From Nocardia ninae NBRC 108245 (GTDB lineage: Bacteria; Actinomycetota; Actinomycetes; Mycobacteriales; Mycobacteriaceae): a stretch of 56,721 bases of DNA. A program made the position numbers and the translations under genes. The DNA is taken from assembly GCF_007990755.1 (NCBI RefSeq), contig NZ_BJXA01000059.1:1-56721 (forward strand), read 5' to 3'. A model generated the notes under the pieces. That model made no database searches. It had not been told where the DNA came from and saw only the letters and a program-made list of their open reading frames with translations. This document shows, piece by piece, positions 24,961 through 33,202 of this stretch (positions are counted from its first letter, which is position 1; the number at the start of each line of letters is the position of its first letter).

Positions 24961-25905
24961 ATGCGAGCGGACAGATTGGTGGCGATCCTGCTGATGATGC
25001 AGACGCGCGGACGGGTGACCGCGGCCGAGGTCGCCGAGGAACTGGAAACCTCGGTCGCCACCGCGCGCCGCGACCTGGAGGCCTTGTCGATGGCGGGCGT
25101 TCCGGTCTACCCACAGCCGGGTCGCGGCGGCGGCTGGTCACTGGTGGGCGGCGCGCGCACCGACCTCACCGGTCTGACGGCGGGCGAGGCGCGAGCGTTG
25201 TTTCTGCTGGCGGGGCCGTCGGCGAACGCGGTGCCGGAGGTGAAATCGGCGCTGCGCAAACTGGTTCGCGCCTTACCGCAGCCGTTCCGCACCGACGCTG
25301 CTGCGGCCGCCGATGCCGTGGTGATCGATCCGGCCCGCTGGGGTCAGACCGACCGCGAGCTGCCGCCGGTGGTCGCGCTGCTCCAGCGAGCGGTGGTGCA
25401 GCGCAACAAGGTTCGCCTGCGCTACGCCAGTAAGAAGGGCGAGCACACCGAGCGGCTCGTCGACCCGTGGGGCCTGATCGACAAGGACGCCATCTGGTAC
25501 CTCATCGCGGGCACCGACAACGGCCAGCGCACCTTCCGCATCGACCGCATCACCGAGGCCGTCGTGACCGACGAAACCGCCCACCGCCCAGCCGATTTCG
25601 ACCTCTCTGCGACCTGGAACGAGGTGGTGGACGAGCTCGAGCAGCGCCGCGCCGCCACCGCCGCTACTGTCCTCATCGCCGAACGACTACTGCCGATTTT
25701 GCGCAATCAGCAGGGCAGGCACTGCGTGGTCGACGGCCCGATCGATGACGGCCGCATCCGAGTCCAGGTCACCGCCCCCACCGCCTGGATGCTCGCCCAG
25801 CAACTGGCCGGTTGGGGAGCCTCCATCGAAGTCCTCGATCCGCCGGAAGTTCGCACCGAACTTGCCCGGATCGGCACCGAACTCCTCGAGCGCTACCAGC
25901 CCTGA
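24961..25905 (+). CDS. WYL-domain transcriptional regulator (YafY/DeoR-type HTH)
   Basis: A 314-residue regulator: N-terminal winged HTH (RADRLVAILLMMQTRGRVTAAEVAEELETSVATARRDLEAL, 2-45), a linker, a WYL domain (about 140-215, with WYLIAGTDNGQRTFRIDRI) and a C-terminal WCX-like region. ATG at 24961 is chosen over 24931 because the latter sits inside the palindrome. It is divergent from the VOC gene and likely autoregulates. The ligand is unknown. Confidence 0.87.
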   Translation: MRADRLVAILLMMQTRGRVTAAEVAEELETSVATARRDLEALSMAGVPVYPQPGRGGGWSLVGGARTDLTGLTAGEARALFLLAGPSANAVPEVKSALRKLVRALPQPFRTDAAAAADAVVIDPARWGQTDRELPPVVALLQRAVVQRNKVRLRYASKKGEHTERLVDPWGLIDKDAIWYLIAGTDNGQRTFRIDRITEAVVTDETAHRPADFDLSATWNEVVDELEQRRAATAATVLIAERLLPILRNQQGRHCVVDGPIDDGRIRVQVTAPTAWMLAQQLAGWGASIEVLDPPEVRTELARIGTELLERYQP

Positions 25906-26117
25906 ACATGGAAAACTTCCACCCGTTCCCGCTCCTACGGCTGTGGCGGTCGTCGAGTGGCACACCATGGATGATCAGCCCCGGACTTGGGTGGTTCGAC
26001 GGGGTGCGGTACCCGAGTGCGCGGATGATTTCAGCGGCGAGGACGGCGTTCCTGTTCGTGGTGACGTGGATGAGGTTCCTCTAAGAGGCATAAATGCATA
26101 CGATCGCTCGTTCATCA

Positions 26118-26133
26118 AAGTACGACCGTACGT
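26118..26133. promoter_or_regulatory. Operator candidate upstream of the TetR gene
   Basis: AAGTACG-AC-CGTACGT is palindromic except for one position, 35 bp before the TetR start. It fits an autoregulatory TetR site. Confidence 0.5.
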
Positions 26134-26167
26134 TCTTGTATGCGACTTTTCGTGGAAGAATAGAGCC

Positions 26168-26791
26168 ATGCCCGAGCCCACTATCCCTGCCGACCAGCAG
26201 CAAGGCACTGATCAGCGCTTGGCGAAGGGCGCGCGATCCCGGGCTTCGATCGCCAGACACGCCGCCGACGTGGCCTCCGTAGAGGGACTGACGGGCGTGA
26301 GCATCGGCAAGCTCGCCGCCGACCTGGGCCTCAGCAAAAGCGGCATCGCCACCTTGTTCGGCAGCAAGGAGAGTCTGCAGTTGGCCGCGGTCAAGACGGC
26401 CCGCGAGGTCTTCATCGAGCAGGTGATCACGCCGAGCCTGGCCGAATCCAGCGGCATGCCCCGGCTGCGCGCGCTCGTGAACCACTGGTTCGGCCAGGTC
26501 GCCGAACCCGCCTTCCCCGGCGGCTGCTTCCGCGTCGCCACCCTCGCCGAGTTCGACAGCCGCCCCGGCCCGGTCCGTGACGCCATCGCGGCGGACCACC
26601 GCGACTTCCTCGCATTCCTGTCCAAGGAGATCCGCCTCGCCCAGGAGCAAGGGCACCTCGGCGAGCGCAACGCCGACATCATCGCCTTCGAACTGGACGC
26701 CGTCATATCGGCCGCCCACACCGCTCGTCAGATGGACAACGAGTGGGGAGTCGCGACGGCCAGGGCCATCGTCGACAATCTGCTGAGCTGA
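26168..26791 (+). CDS. TetR-family transcriptional regulator
   Basis: A 207-residue regulator. HTH at about residues 20-65 (ARSRASIARHAADVASVEGLTGVSIGKLAADLGLSKSGIATLFGSKESL), then an all-helical C-terminal ligand domain with a PAFPGGCFRVATLAEFDSRPG segment typical of the TetR_C subgroup. ATG at 26168 with GGAAGAA upstream. No adjacent target on the same strand; the operator-like site at 26118-26133 suggests autoregulation. Confidence 0.87.
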   Translation: MPEPTIPADQQQGTDQRLAKGARSRASIARHAADVASVEGLTGVSIGKLAADLGLSKSGIATLFGSKESLQLAAVKTAREVFIEQVITPSLAESSGMPRLRALVNHWFGQVAEPAFPGGCFRVATLAEFDSRPGPVRDAIAADHRDFLAFLSKEIRLAQEQGHLGERNADIIAFELDAVISAAHTARQMDNEWGVATARAIVDNLLS

Positions 26792-26797
26792 GCGCTG

Positions 26798-27940
26798 TCA
26801 GGCCGACATGGTGAGAGTCGTGGCGATCGCCGCGTCGTAGCGGTCCCAGACGATGTCGCTCAGCGCTGCGTGCGGGCCGATGACGTTGGCGTGCAGCACA
26901 TCAGGTGCGGCAGCGACGAGTCGATCGGTGAGTAGCCCGGGGGCCAGGAACCACGGGGCGACGAGAATATCCTCGGCGCCACGCGTGCGCAGGCGGGAAA
27001 TCGCTTGGGGCAGTGTTGGTTCGGTGGTCGCGAAGCAGATCTCGGTGAGGTGCCCGGTGAGTGCGGCAAGGCGGCGGGCCACCTCGGCCGTGCGGGCATT
27101 GGCAGCGGAGGAGGAGGAACCCACGGCGGCAACGGCGATCCCCGAGCGGCGATTCGACCGAGCGCCCAGGGTCACGGAATTGGACGCCTCCGTCACGCGA
27201 TCCCGCAGGGCCGCGATCAGCCGGGCGTCAGGCCCGAGGACCCGGGCCTGGGTCAGTTGCAGCTGAGGATGCCGAGCGTGCGAGGCCGCGAGTAGCCCCG
27301 GCAAATCCACCCGCGCATGAAAGGCGCTACCCAGCAACAGCGGCGTGACCACCGCATGGGTATGCCCCTCGGCCGCAACAGCATCCACGACCTGCTCCAC
27401 CGACGGTGCATTGAGATCGAGAAACGCCAACCGCACATCGAATCCCGGCCGCGCGGCCGCCAGCTCGGCAACAACCGCCGACATCGTCGCGGCCGACCGC
27501 GGATCCCGGCTCCCATGTGCCACCGCGATCAGCGCGGGGCGGCCGAGTACAGACGCCGCCTCGCTCCCCGGTGAGGTGGTCGTGAAATTCGGCAACCCCA
27601 GCGAATGCGGAATCCCAGTCGACTGGAGACCAGGCGCGATACCGATGCCGCGCGTGGTCGAAGCGGCTCCGAGTGGCGCTGTCTGCGGCGCGCGGGCGGC
27701 TACCTTCAGCGCCGTCGCGGCGCTGGCGAGTGGCGAGAGTGCAGCCTCGGCCAGGGTGCCGGCACGGGAGGTCGTTGCCCCCCCGATCGGACGAGCCTCC
27801 ACCGCGCTACCCACCACTGCGGGCGCGGCAACTGACCTTGTCGTCGCGATGCCGGACAGGTCGCTCGTCGCAGACGCGGGCGCGGACGCCCCGGCTGCGG
27901 CGACCGGCCGCACAGTTTCGATGCCGGACGGATCCGTCAT
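26798..27940 (-). CDS. Sirohydrochlorin chelatase (CbiX/SirB-type) with long N-terminal extension
   Basis: A 380-residue protein. From about residue 135 it is a two-lobed CbiX/SirB-type chelatase: LIAVAHGSRDPRSAATMSAVV with the metal-site His, HTHAVVTPLLLGSAFHARVDLPG with the second His, and a degenerate second lobe. It would insert iron into sirohydrochlorin to make siroheme for the sulfite reductase of the same operon. The first 130 residues are an Ala/Thr/Ser-rich extension with an internal repeat (PSGIETVRPVAAAG and LSGIATTRSVAAP), absent from normal chelatases of about 240 aa. ATG at 27940 is 1 bp after the cysN stop, which supports the long form. Confidence 0.82.
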   Translation of the reverse strand: MTDPSGIETVRPVAAAGASAPASATSDLSGIATTRSVAAPAVVGSAVEARPIGGATTSRAGTLAEAALSPLASAATALKVAARAPQTAPLGAASTTRGIGIAPGLQSTGIPHSLGLPNFTTTSPGSEAASVLGRPALIAVAHGSRDPRSAATMSAVVAELAAARPGFDVRLAFLDLNAPSVEQVVDAVAAEGHTHAVVTPLLLGSAFHARVDLPGLLAASHARHPQLQLTQARVLGPDARLIAALRDRVTEASNSVTLGARSNRRSGIAVAAVGSSSSAANARTAEVARRLAALTGHLTEICFATTEPTLPQAISRLRTRGAEDILVAPWFLAPGLLTDRLVAAAPDVLHANVIGPHAALSDIVWDRYDAAIATTLTMSA

Positions 27941-27941
27941 C

Positions 27942-29237
27942 TCAGACTCCGGTACCGACCTCGACCGCCGACAGCACGTCGCCGACGAGGCCGGCGGCGA
28001 GGGTGTTGCCGCCGGACGGGTCGATCAGCAGGAAGCTGCCGGTGTGCCGGTTCACTCGGTAGTCGTCGACGGCGAGCGGTTCGGCGACGCGCAGGGCGAC
28101 GCGGCCGATGTCGTTGAGAGCCAAGGATTCCGGGTTCGGGTCGGCGATCATGCGCTGCTCGTCGAAGCGTTCCAGCAGGGCGCCGACGATGGCCTGGGTG
28201 GTGCGGGTGCCGTGCTTGAGCAGCAGGCGGGCGCCGGGGCGCAGCGGCTTGTCGCCGAGCCAGCAGACGGTGGCGTCGAAGGTGTCGATCGGTTCGGGGG
28301 CGTCGGCGACCGAGGCGATGGTGTCGCCGCGGGAGATGTCGACGTCGTCGGCCAGGATCAGCGTGACACTGCGGCCGGTCTGCGCTACCGCGAGTTCACC
28401 GTCGGGGGTGTCGATCCGTTCGACGGTGGTGCGAATCCCGGACGGCAGCACGACCACCTCGTCGCCCGGTGCGACCGCACCGGCGGCGATCTGACCGGCG
28501 TAGCCGCGGTAATCGGGGTACTCGGCGGTGCGCGGCCGGATCACATACTGCACCGGAAAGCGAAGTCCCAGTGTGTGATTGCCGGTGCTGTCGGCATCGA
28601 CCGGCACCGATTCGAGGTGCTCGATCAGCGAGGGCCCGGTGTAGTACGGGGTGCTGTTCGAGCGCGTGGCGATATTGTCGCCGTGCAGTGCGGAGACCGG
28701 GATCTCCAGCACGTCGTCGTCGGACCAGCCGAGAGTGCGGGTGAGCTGGTTGAATTCGGCCGAGATCTCGGCGAACACGGTCGCCGCGTCATCGACCAGG
28801 TCGATCTTGTTCACCGCGAGCACCAGCTTCGGCACGCCGAGCAGCGCGAGCACCGCAGCGTGCCTGCGGGTCTGCTCGATGACGCCCTTGCGCGCGTCGA
28901 CGAGCAGGATCACCAGCTGCGCCGTCGACGCACCGGACACCGTATTCCGCGTGTACTGCACGTGCCCGGGAGTGTCCGCGAGCACGAAAGAGCGCTGCGG
29001 CGTAGCGAAGTAACGGTAGGCGACATCGATGGTGATGCCCTGCTCCCGCTCCGCGCGCAGCCCGTCCACGAGCAACGAAAGGTCCGGTGTGGCAAGACCT
29101 TTGTCGACCGAGGCGCGGGTCACGGCGTCGATCTGATCGGCGAGCACGGATTTCGTGTCGTACAGCAGACGCCCGACCAGAGTGGACTTACCGTCGTCGA
29201 CAGAACCGGCGGTAGCCAGCCTCAATAGGTCGGACAT
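27942..29237 (-). CDS. cysN: Sulfate adenylyltransferase large subunit (GTPase) CysN
   Basis: A 431-residue EF-Tu-like GTPase: G1 GSVDDGKST at residues 11-19, G3 DTPGHVQYT, G4 NKID, then the beta-barrel domains. With CysD it forms ATP sulfurylase, making APS from sulfate and ATP with GTP hydrolysis. It lacks the C-terminal APS-kinase (CysC) domain found in mycobacterial CysNC, consistent with a downstream CysH of the APS-reductase type. ATG at 29237 lies 1 bp after a 29-codon ORF and 90 bp after cysD. Confidence 0.93.
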   Translation of the reverse strand: MSDLLRLATAGSVDDGKSTLVGRLLYDTKSVLADQIDAVTRASVDKGLATPDLSLLVDGLRAEREQGITIDVAYRYFATPQRSFVLADTPGHVQYTRNTVSGASTAQLVILLVDARKGVIEQTRRHAAVLALLGVPKLVLAVNKIDLVDDAATVFAEISAEFNQLTRTLGWSDDDVLEIPVSALHGDNIATRSNSTPYYTGPSLIEHLESVPVDADSTGNHTLGLRFPVQYVIRPRTAEYPDYRGYAGQIAAGAVAPGDEVVVLPSGIRTTVERIDTPDGELAVAQTGRSVTLILADDVDISRGDTIASVADAPEPIDTFDATVCWLGDKPLRPGARLLLKHGTRTTQAIVGALLERFDEQRMIADPNPESLALNDIGRVALRVAEPLAVDDYRVNRHTGSFLLIDPSGGNTLAAGLVGDVLSAVEVGTGV

Positions 29238-29238
29238 G

Positions 29239-29328
29239 TCAGAAACTACCCTCTCGCTTACGTTCTTTCCGCGCGGCGGCCGCCGGGGCGTTGCCCATAC
29301 CGCGCACCAGGTTCAGCGGCGTCGGCAT
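29239..29328 (-). CDS. 29-residue ORF between cysD and cysN, resembling the CysD C-terminus
   Basis: ATG overlaps the cysD stop (TGATG at 29326-29330), and the TGA stop (29239-29241) is 1 bp before the cysN start, so the ORF exactly fills the gap. The peptide begins MPTPLNLVRGMGN, continues APAAAAR and ends KERKREGSF. CysD ends with DRKREGYF, so the last eight residues look like a copy of the CysD tail. It is probably translated by coupling. Either a small subunit/assembly peptide or a relic of tail duplication. Confidence 0.55.
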   Translation of the reverse strand: MPTPLNLVRGMGNAPAAAARKERKREGSF

Positions 29329-30332
29329 CAGAAATAGCCTTCGCGCTTACGGTCTTCCATCGCGGCTTCCGACACTCGGTCGTCGCCGCGAGTAGCGCCA
29401 CGTTCGGTCAACCGCGACGCGGCCACCTCGGCGAGGATCGCCGCGTTGTCGGCCGCATCGGAAAGCACCGCGCCGGTGGAAGATCCATCGCCTACGGTGC
29501 GGTATCGCACCGAAAGCGTTTCCAGCACTTCGTCTTCCCGCGGCCCGCCCCATACGCCGGGCGTCATCCACATACCGTCGCGCTGGTATACCGGACGCTG
29601 ATGCGCGTAGTAGATGCTCGCCAGATCGATGTCCTCGCGAGCGATGTAGCGCCAGATGTCCAGCTCGGTCCAGTTGCTCAACGGGAACACCCGCACATGC
29701 TCGCCCGGCGCGTGCCGCCCGTTGTAGAGGTTCCACAGCTCGGGCCGCTGCCGCTTCGGGTCCCACTGCCCGAAGGCGTTGCGCAGCGAGAAGATTCGCT
29801 CCTTGGCCCGGGACCGCTCCTCGTCGCGGCGCCCGCCGCCGAACACCGCGTCGAAGCGGTGCTCGGTGATCGCGTCCAGCAGCGGGACGGTCTGCAACGG
29901 ATTGCGAATGCCGTCCGGGCGTTCGGTGAGCCTGCCGTCGGCGAGGTAGTCCTCGACCTTGGCGACATGCAACCGCAGCCCGTACCGCTCGACGATCTTG
30001 TCCCGGAACTCCAGCACCTCGGGCAGATTGTGCCCGGTGTCGACGTGCAGCAGCGCGAACGGTAGCGGCGCGGGCCAGAAAGCCTTGAGCGCCAGGTGTA
30101 GCAGCACGGTGGAGTCCTTGCCGCCGGAGAACAGGATCACCGGCCGCTCGAATTCACCTGCCACCTCACGGAAGATGTGGATCGACTCCGACTCCAGCGC
30201 GGCCAGGGTATCGAAATCGCTGATGCCGAAGGCACGCTCGGTGGATTGGTCGCTCACACGTTCGCTCACGTTAATGGTCTCCGTCATGCTGTATCCAATC
30301 TGCCTGTCCGAGGGCCCTACGTGGTTACGCAC
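29328..30332 (-). CDS. cysD: Sulfate adenylyltransferase small subunit CysD
   Basis: A PP-loop ATP pyrophosphatase of the PAPS-reductase fold: SGGKDS motif, VDTGHNLPEVLEFRD, GGRRDEERSRAKERIFS, and the C-terminal EDRKREGYF typical of CysD. Length is 334 aa from GTG at 30332, which has GGAGGA 6 nt upstream; an in-frame ATG at 30287 (319 aa, protein MTETINVSERV) has a weaker site but matches common CysD starts. It catalyses sulfate adenylylation with CysN. 25 bp downstream of cysH in the operon. Confidence 0.9.
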   Translation of the reverse strand: MRNHVGPSDRQIGYSMTETINVSERVSDQSTERAFGISDFDTLAALESESIHIFREVAGEFERPVILFSGGKDSTVLLHLALKAFWPAPLPFALLHVDTGHNLPEVLEFRDKIVERYGLRLHVAKVEDYLADGRLTERPDGIRNPLQTVPLLDAITEHRFDAVFGGGRRDEERSRAKERIFSLRNAFGQWDPKRQRPELWNLYNGRHAPGEHVRVFPLSNWTELDIWRYIAREDIDLASIYYAHQRPVYQRDGMWMTPGVWGGPREDEVLETLSVRYRTVGDGSSTGAVLSDAADNAAILAEVAASRLTERGATRGDDRVSEAAMEDRKREGYF

Positions 30333-30357
30333 GCTGCCTCCTCCAGGCCTGACTCGG

Positions 30358-31104
30358 TCAGGCGGTGTGCAACCCGCATTCGGTCTTGGCGAGGCCGGCC
30401 CAACGCCCGCTTCGTGGATCGGATCCCGGCTCCGGCTTCCGTGTGCACGGAGCGCAGCCGATGGACGGATACCCCTCCTCCACAAGGGGATTGACGAGGA
30501 TGCCGTGCTGTTCGATGTAGTCCTGCATCTCGTCGTCGGACCAGGCGGCGATCGGATTGATCTTCACCAGTCCGAACGCCTCGTCGAACGAGATGAGCGG
30601 CGCGTTGGCGCGGGTGGGCGACTCGACCCGGCGGATACCGGTGACCCACGCGTTGTACCCGCTCAACGACTTCTTGAGCGGAACGACCTTGCGCAGCCTG
30701 CAGCACTCGCCGGGATCGCGCCCGAACAGATCCTTGCCGAGCAGCTGATCCTGTTCGGCGACAGTCTGTTCCGGCCGGACATTGACCACGTTCACCCCGT
30801 ACACCGCTTCCACGGCGTCCCGGGTGCCGATGGTCTCGGCGAAGTGGTAGCCGGTGTCCAGGAACAGGACATCCACTCCGGGACGGACCTGCGCGGCCAG
30901 ATGCACCAGCACGCCGTCCTGCATGTTCGAGGCGACGATGTAGCCACCGGGTGCTTGCGGGTCCGCCGCGGCAGTACCGAAGTTGTCCTCGGTCCACTGG
31001 AGCAGGTCGAGCGCCGAAGCGTTCGAGCCGAGATCGGCGGCGCCCTTTTCCGCGATGGCCCGGAGCTCTTCCTCGGTCAGCTTCGCCACCAGTTCGGTTG
31101 TCAC
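30358..31104 (-). CDS. cysH: Adenylyl-sulfate reductase (APS reductase) CysH
   Basis: A 248-residue reductase with the PP-loop-like fold. The paired Cys motifs CCRLRK and CAPCTRK mark the [4Fe-4S] APS-reductase class rather than PAPS reductases, in agreement with the absence of an APS kinase. The C-terminal ECGLH holds the catalytic Cys. GTG at 31104 has GGGAGA 6 nt upstream; an in-frame ATG at 31143 is less likely because it would place the two palindromes at 31124-31144 inside the gene. It converts APS to sulfite using thioredoxin. Confidence 0.93.
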   Translation of the reverse strand: MTTELVAKLTEEELRAIAEKGAADLGSNASALDLLQWTEDNFGTAAADPQAPGGYIVASNMQDGVLVHLAAQVRPGVDVLFLDTGYHFAETIGTRDAVEAVYGVNVVNVRPEQTVAEQDQLLGKDLFGRDPGECCRLRKVVPLKKSLSGYNAWVTGIRRVESPTRANAPLISFDEAFGLVKINPIAAWSDDEMQDYIEQHGILVNPLVEEGYPSIGCAPCTRKPEPGSDPRSGRWAGLAKTECGLHTA

Positions 31105-31123
31105 AGTTGATCTCCCGTCACCT

Positions 31124-31144
31124 GAGCACGTGCTCTTGCGCAAG
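31124..31144. promoter_or_regulatory. Abutting palindromes between sir and cysH
   Basis: GAGCACGTGCTC (31124-31135) and CTTGCGCAAG (31135-31144) are two perfect palindromes sharing one base, in the 46-bp gap between sir and cysH and just upstream of the cysH ribosome-binding site. They may act as an RNA hairpin adjusting the sir:cysH ratio or as protein sites. Confidence 0.35.
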
Positions 31145-31150
31145 CGAGGC

Positions 31151-32962
31151 TCATTTCAAATCCGCCTCGTCGGCACGAACGACCCACTGCGCGAATCGTT
31201 CGCCATCCTCGCGGTGCTTGATGAAGTTGCGCACCACCCGCTCGATGTAGTCACCGAGCTCGTCGCTGGTCACCTTGTGCTGACGCAGCTTGCGCCCGAA
31301 GGCGCTGTCGAAGCCGAGGCTGCCACCCAGGTGAACCTGGAAGCCCTCCACCTGATTCCCGGTGCCGTCGTCGACCAGCTGACCCTTGAACCCGATGTCG
31401 GCGATCTGTGAACGCGCGCACGAGTTGGGGCAGCCGTTGATGTTGATGGTGACCGGAACGTCCAGCTGCGCATTGAGATCCGCGAGCCGCTCCTCGAGTT
31501 CGGGCACCAGCGCCTGGGACCGCTTGCGGGTTTCGGCGAACGACAGCTTGCAGAACTCGATTCCCGAGCAGGCCATCAGGTTTCGCCGCCACAGCGACGG
31601 ACGCGCCTGCAGCCCAAGGGGTGCCAGCTCATCGATCAGCGCGTCGACCTTGTCGTCGGCGACGTCGAGCACGATCAGCTTCTGGTACGGGGTGAACCGG
31701 ATCCGGTCCGACCCGATCCGCTCGACCGCGTCGGCGACCTTGGTCAGGATCGTGCCCGAGACCCGGCCCGCGATGGGGGAGAACCCGACCGCGTTGAGCC
31801 CGTTCTTCAGCTTTTGCACGCCGACGTGGTCGATCGGCTTGGTCGGCTGCTCCGGCGCCGGGCCGTCGATCAGCTTGCGCTTGAGGTACTTCTCTTCGAG
31901 CACCTCGCGGAACTTCTCGATGCCCCAGTCCTTGACCAGGAACTTCAGCCGCGCCTTGGTACGCAGGCGGCGGTAGCCGTAGTCGCGGTAGAGCGAGACC
32001 ACGGCCTCCCACACATCGGGCACCTCGTCGAGCGGCACCCACGCGCCGACCCGTTGCGCGAGCATCGGATTCGTGGACAGGCCGCCGCCGACCCACAGGT
32101 CCAGGCCGGGCCCGTGCTCGGGATGGTTCACCCCGACGAACGCGACGTCGTTGATCTCGTGCACCACGTCCTGCTGGCCCGAGATCGCGGTCTTGAACTT
32201 GCGCGGCAGGTTGGAGTACTCCTTCTTGCCGATGTAGCGGCGCACGATTTCATCGATGGCCGGCGTCGGGTCGATGATCTCGGTGAGCGATTCTCCGGCC
32301 AGCGGCGAGCCGAGCACCACGCGCGGGCAGTCGCCACACGCCTCGGTGGTCTTGAGCCCGACCGCCTCGATCCGCTGCCAGATCTCGGGGACGTTCTCCA
32401 CCTCGATCCAGTGGTACTGCACGTTCTCGCGGTCGGACAGGTCGGCGGTGTCGCGGCCGAACTCGGTGGAGATCTGGCCGAGCGTGCGCAGCTGCTCGAC
32501 GTTCAACGCGCCCGCGTCGCAGCGGATGCGCATCATGAAGTACTTGGCCTCGAGCAGGTCGATGTTCTCGTCGCCGGTCCAGCTGCCGTCGTAGCCCTGC
32601 TCGCGCTGGGTGTAGAGACCCCACCAGCGGAAGCGGCCGCGCAGGTCGCCCTTGTCGATGCTGTCGAAGCCCTGCTTGGCGTAGATGTTCTCGATCCGGG
32701 CGCGGACGTTGAGCGGGTTGTCGTCCTTCTTGGACTGCTCGTTCGGGTTCAGCGGTTCCCGGTAGCCGAGCGCCCACTGGCCCTCCGCCTTGCGGCGCAC
32801 CGGCTTACCCGTGCGGGCGCGCGGGCCTGCCGAAGCTTCCGGCCGCGGGCGGTCGGGGCGCACGCGGCGCTCGGTGGCGGGGCGTTCAGGGCGTGGGTGG
32901 TGACCTGGCCGGGATTCAGGGCCGGACTGATCGATCGGACCGGCGTCGGTGCTCGACGTCAT
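31151..32962 (-). CDS. sir: Ferredoxin-dependent assimilatory sulfite reductase (Sir/NirA)
   Basis: A 603-residue siroheme/[4Fe-4S] reductase. It shows the two repeated ferrodoxin-like halves, the siroheme-binding Arg-rich stretches (TEACGDCPRVVLGSPLAG), and the cluster Cys pairs MACSGIEFCKLSF (about 464-470) and GCPNSCARS (about 509-513). This matches mycobacterial NirA (about 560 aa), a sulfite reductase despite its name. The first 55 residues are a Pro/Arg/Ser-rich extension of unknown role. ATG at 32962 has AGGAG upstream. It reduces sulfite to sulfide with ferredoxin as donor. First structural gene of the operon; the leader ORF at 33097-33189 probably controls it. Confidence 0.93.
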   Translation of the reverse strand: MTSSTDAGPIDQSGPESRPGHHPRPERPATERRVRPDRPRPEASAGPRARTGKPVRRKAEGQWALGYREPLNPNEQSKKDDNPLNVRARIENIYAKQGFDSIDKGDLRGRFRWWGLYTQREQGYDGSWTGDENIDLLEAKYFMMRIRCDAGALNVEQLRTLGQISTEFGRDTADLSDRENVQYHWIEVENVPEIWQRIEAVGLKTTEACGDCPRVVLGSPLAGESLTEIIDPTPAIDEIVRRYIGKKEYSNLPRKFKTAISGQQDVVHEINDVAFVGVNHPEHGPGLDLWVGGGLSTNPMLAQRVGAWVPLDEVPDVWEAVVSLYRDYGYRRLRTKARLKFLVKDWGIEKFREVLEEKYLKRKLIDGPAPEQPTKPIDHVGVQKLKNGLNAVGFSPIAGRVSGTILTKVADAVERIGSDRIRFTPYQKLIVLDVADDKVDALIDELAPLGLQARPSLWRRNLMACSGIEFCKLSFAETRKRSQALVPELEERLADLNAQLDVPVTININGCPNSCARSQIADIGFKGQLVDDGTGNQVEGFQVHLGGSLGFDSAFGRKLRQHKVTSDELGDYIERVVRNFIKHREDGERFAQWVVRADEADLK

Positions 32963-33013
32963 GAGGGTCGCTCCTGCGGGGTGGGTTTACATCCGTGCTG
33001 GAGGCGCGAGGGG

Positions 33014-33036
33014 CTGACTCGCACCTGCGGTGTCAG
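33014..33036 (-). promoter_or_regulatory. Stem-loop in the sir 5' leader
   Basis: CTGAC (33014-33018) pairs with GTCAG (33032-33036), and the enclosed CACC pairs with GGTG, between the leader ORF stop and the sir start. A possible switch element, weaker than the one upstream of subI. Confidence 0.35.
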
Positions 33037-33096
33037 CGGACCGATGAAGTCGAATATCGGGATCGCCGGGAGGACCCGGGGATGGGCGTCGCTGAG

Positions 33097-33189
33097 CTAC
33101 CGAGGGGAATCGGGCAGACAGCTGGCGCTACAGACGCGCTTGTAGTCGACGTGGCGACGTGCCACAAGTCGTACTCCCGATGCGCGCAT
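33097..33189 (-). CDS. Leaderless cysteine-containing leader peptide of the sulfate reduction operon
   Basis: A 30-codon ORF, ATG at 33187-33189 and TAG at 33097-33099. The peptide is MRASGVRLVARRHVDYKRV followed by CSASCLPDSPR. The RRHVD core followed by Cys codons is the hallmark of the putative leader peptides found upstream of sulfur assimilation genes in actinobacteria. The -10 box CACAAT (33197-33202) is 7 nt upstream, so the mRNA probably starts at or next to the ATG. Ribosome stalling at the Cys codons when cysteine is scarce would raise expression of sir-cysH-cysD-cysN-chelatase. Family knowledge plus position; mechanism here inferred. Confidence 0.75.
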   Translation of the reverse strand: MRASGVRLVARRHVDYKRVCSASCLPDSPR

Positions 33190-33196
33190 GCAGCCT

Positions 33197-33202
33197 ATTG
33201 TG
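33197..33202 (-). promoter_or_regulatory. -10 element of the sulfate reduction operon
   Basis: CACAAT on the minus strand, 7 nt before the leader ATG, as expected for a leaderless transcript. TCGGAA (33220-33225), 17 bp upstream, is a weak -35. Confidence 0.5.

Noticed and set aside
27345-29228. 627-codon plus-strand frame over the chelatase and cysN genes
   Set aside because: Antisense to two well-supported genes in a coupled operon.
31814-33145. 443-codon plus-strand frame over sir
   Set aside because: Antisense of sulfite reductase; would also cover the leader region.
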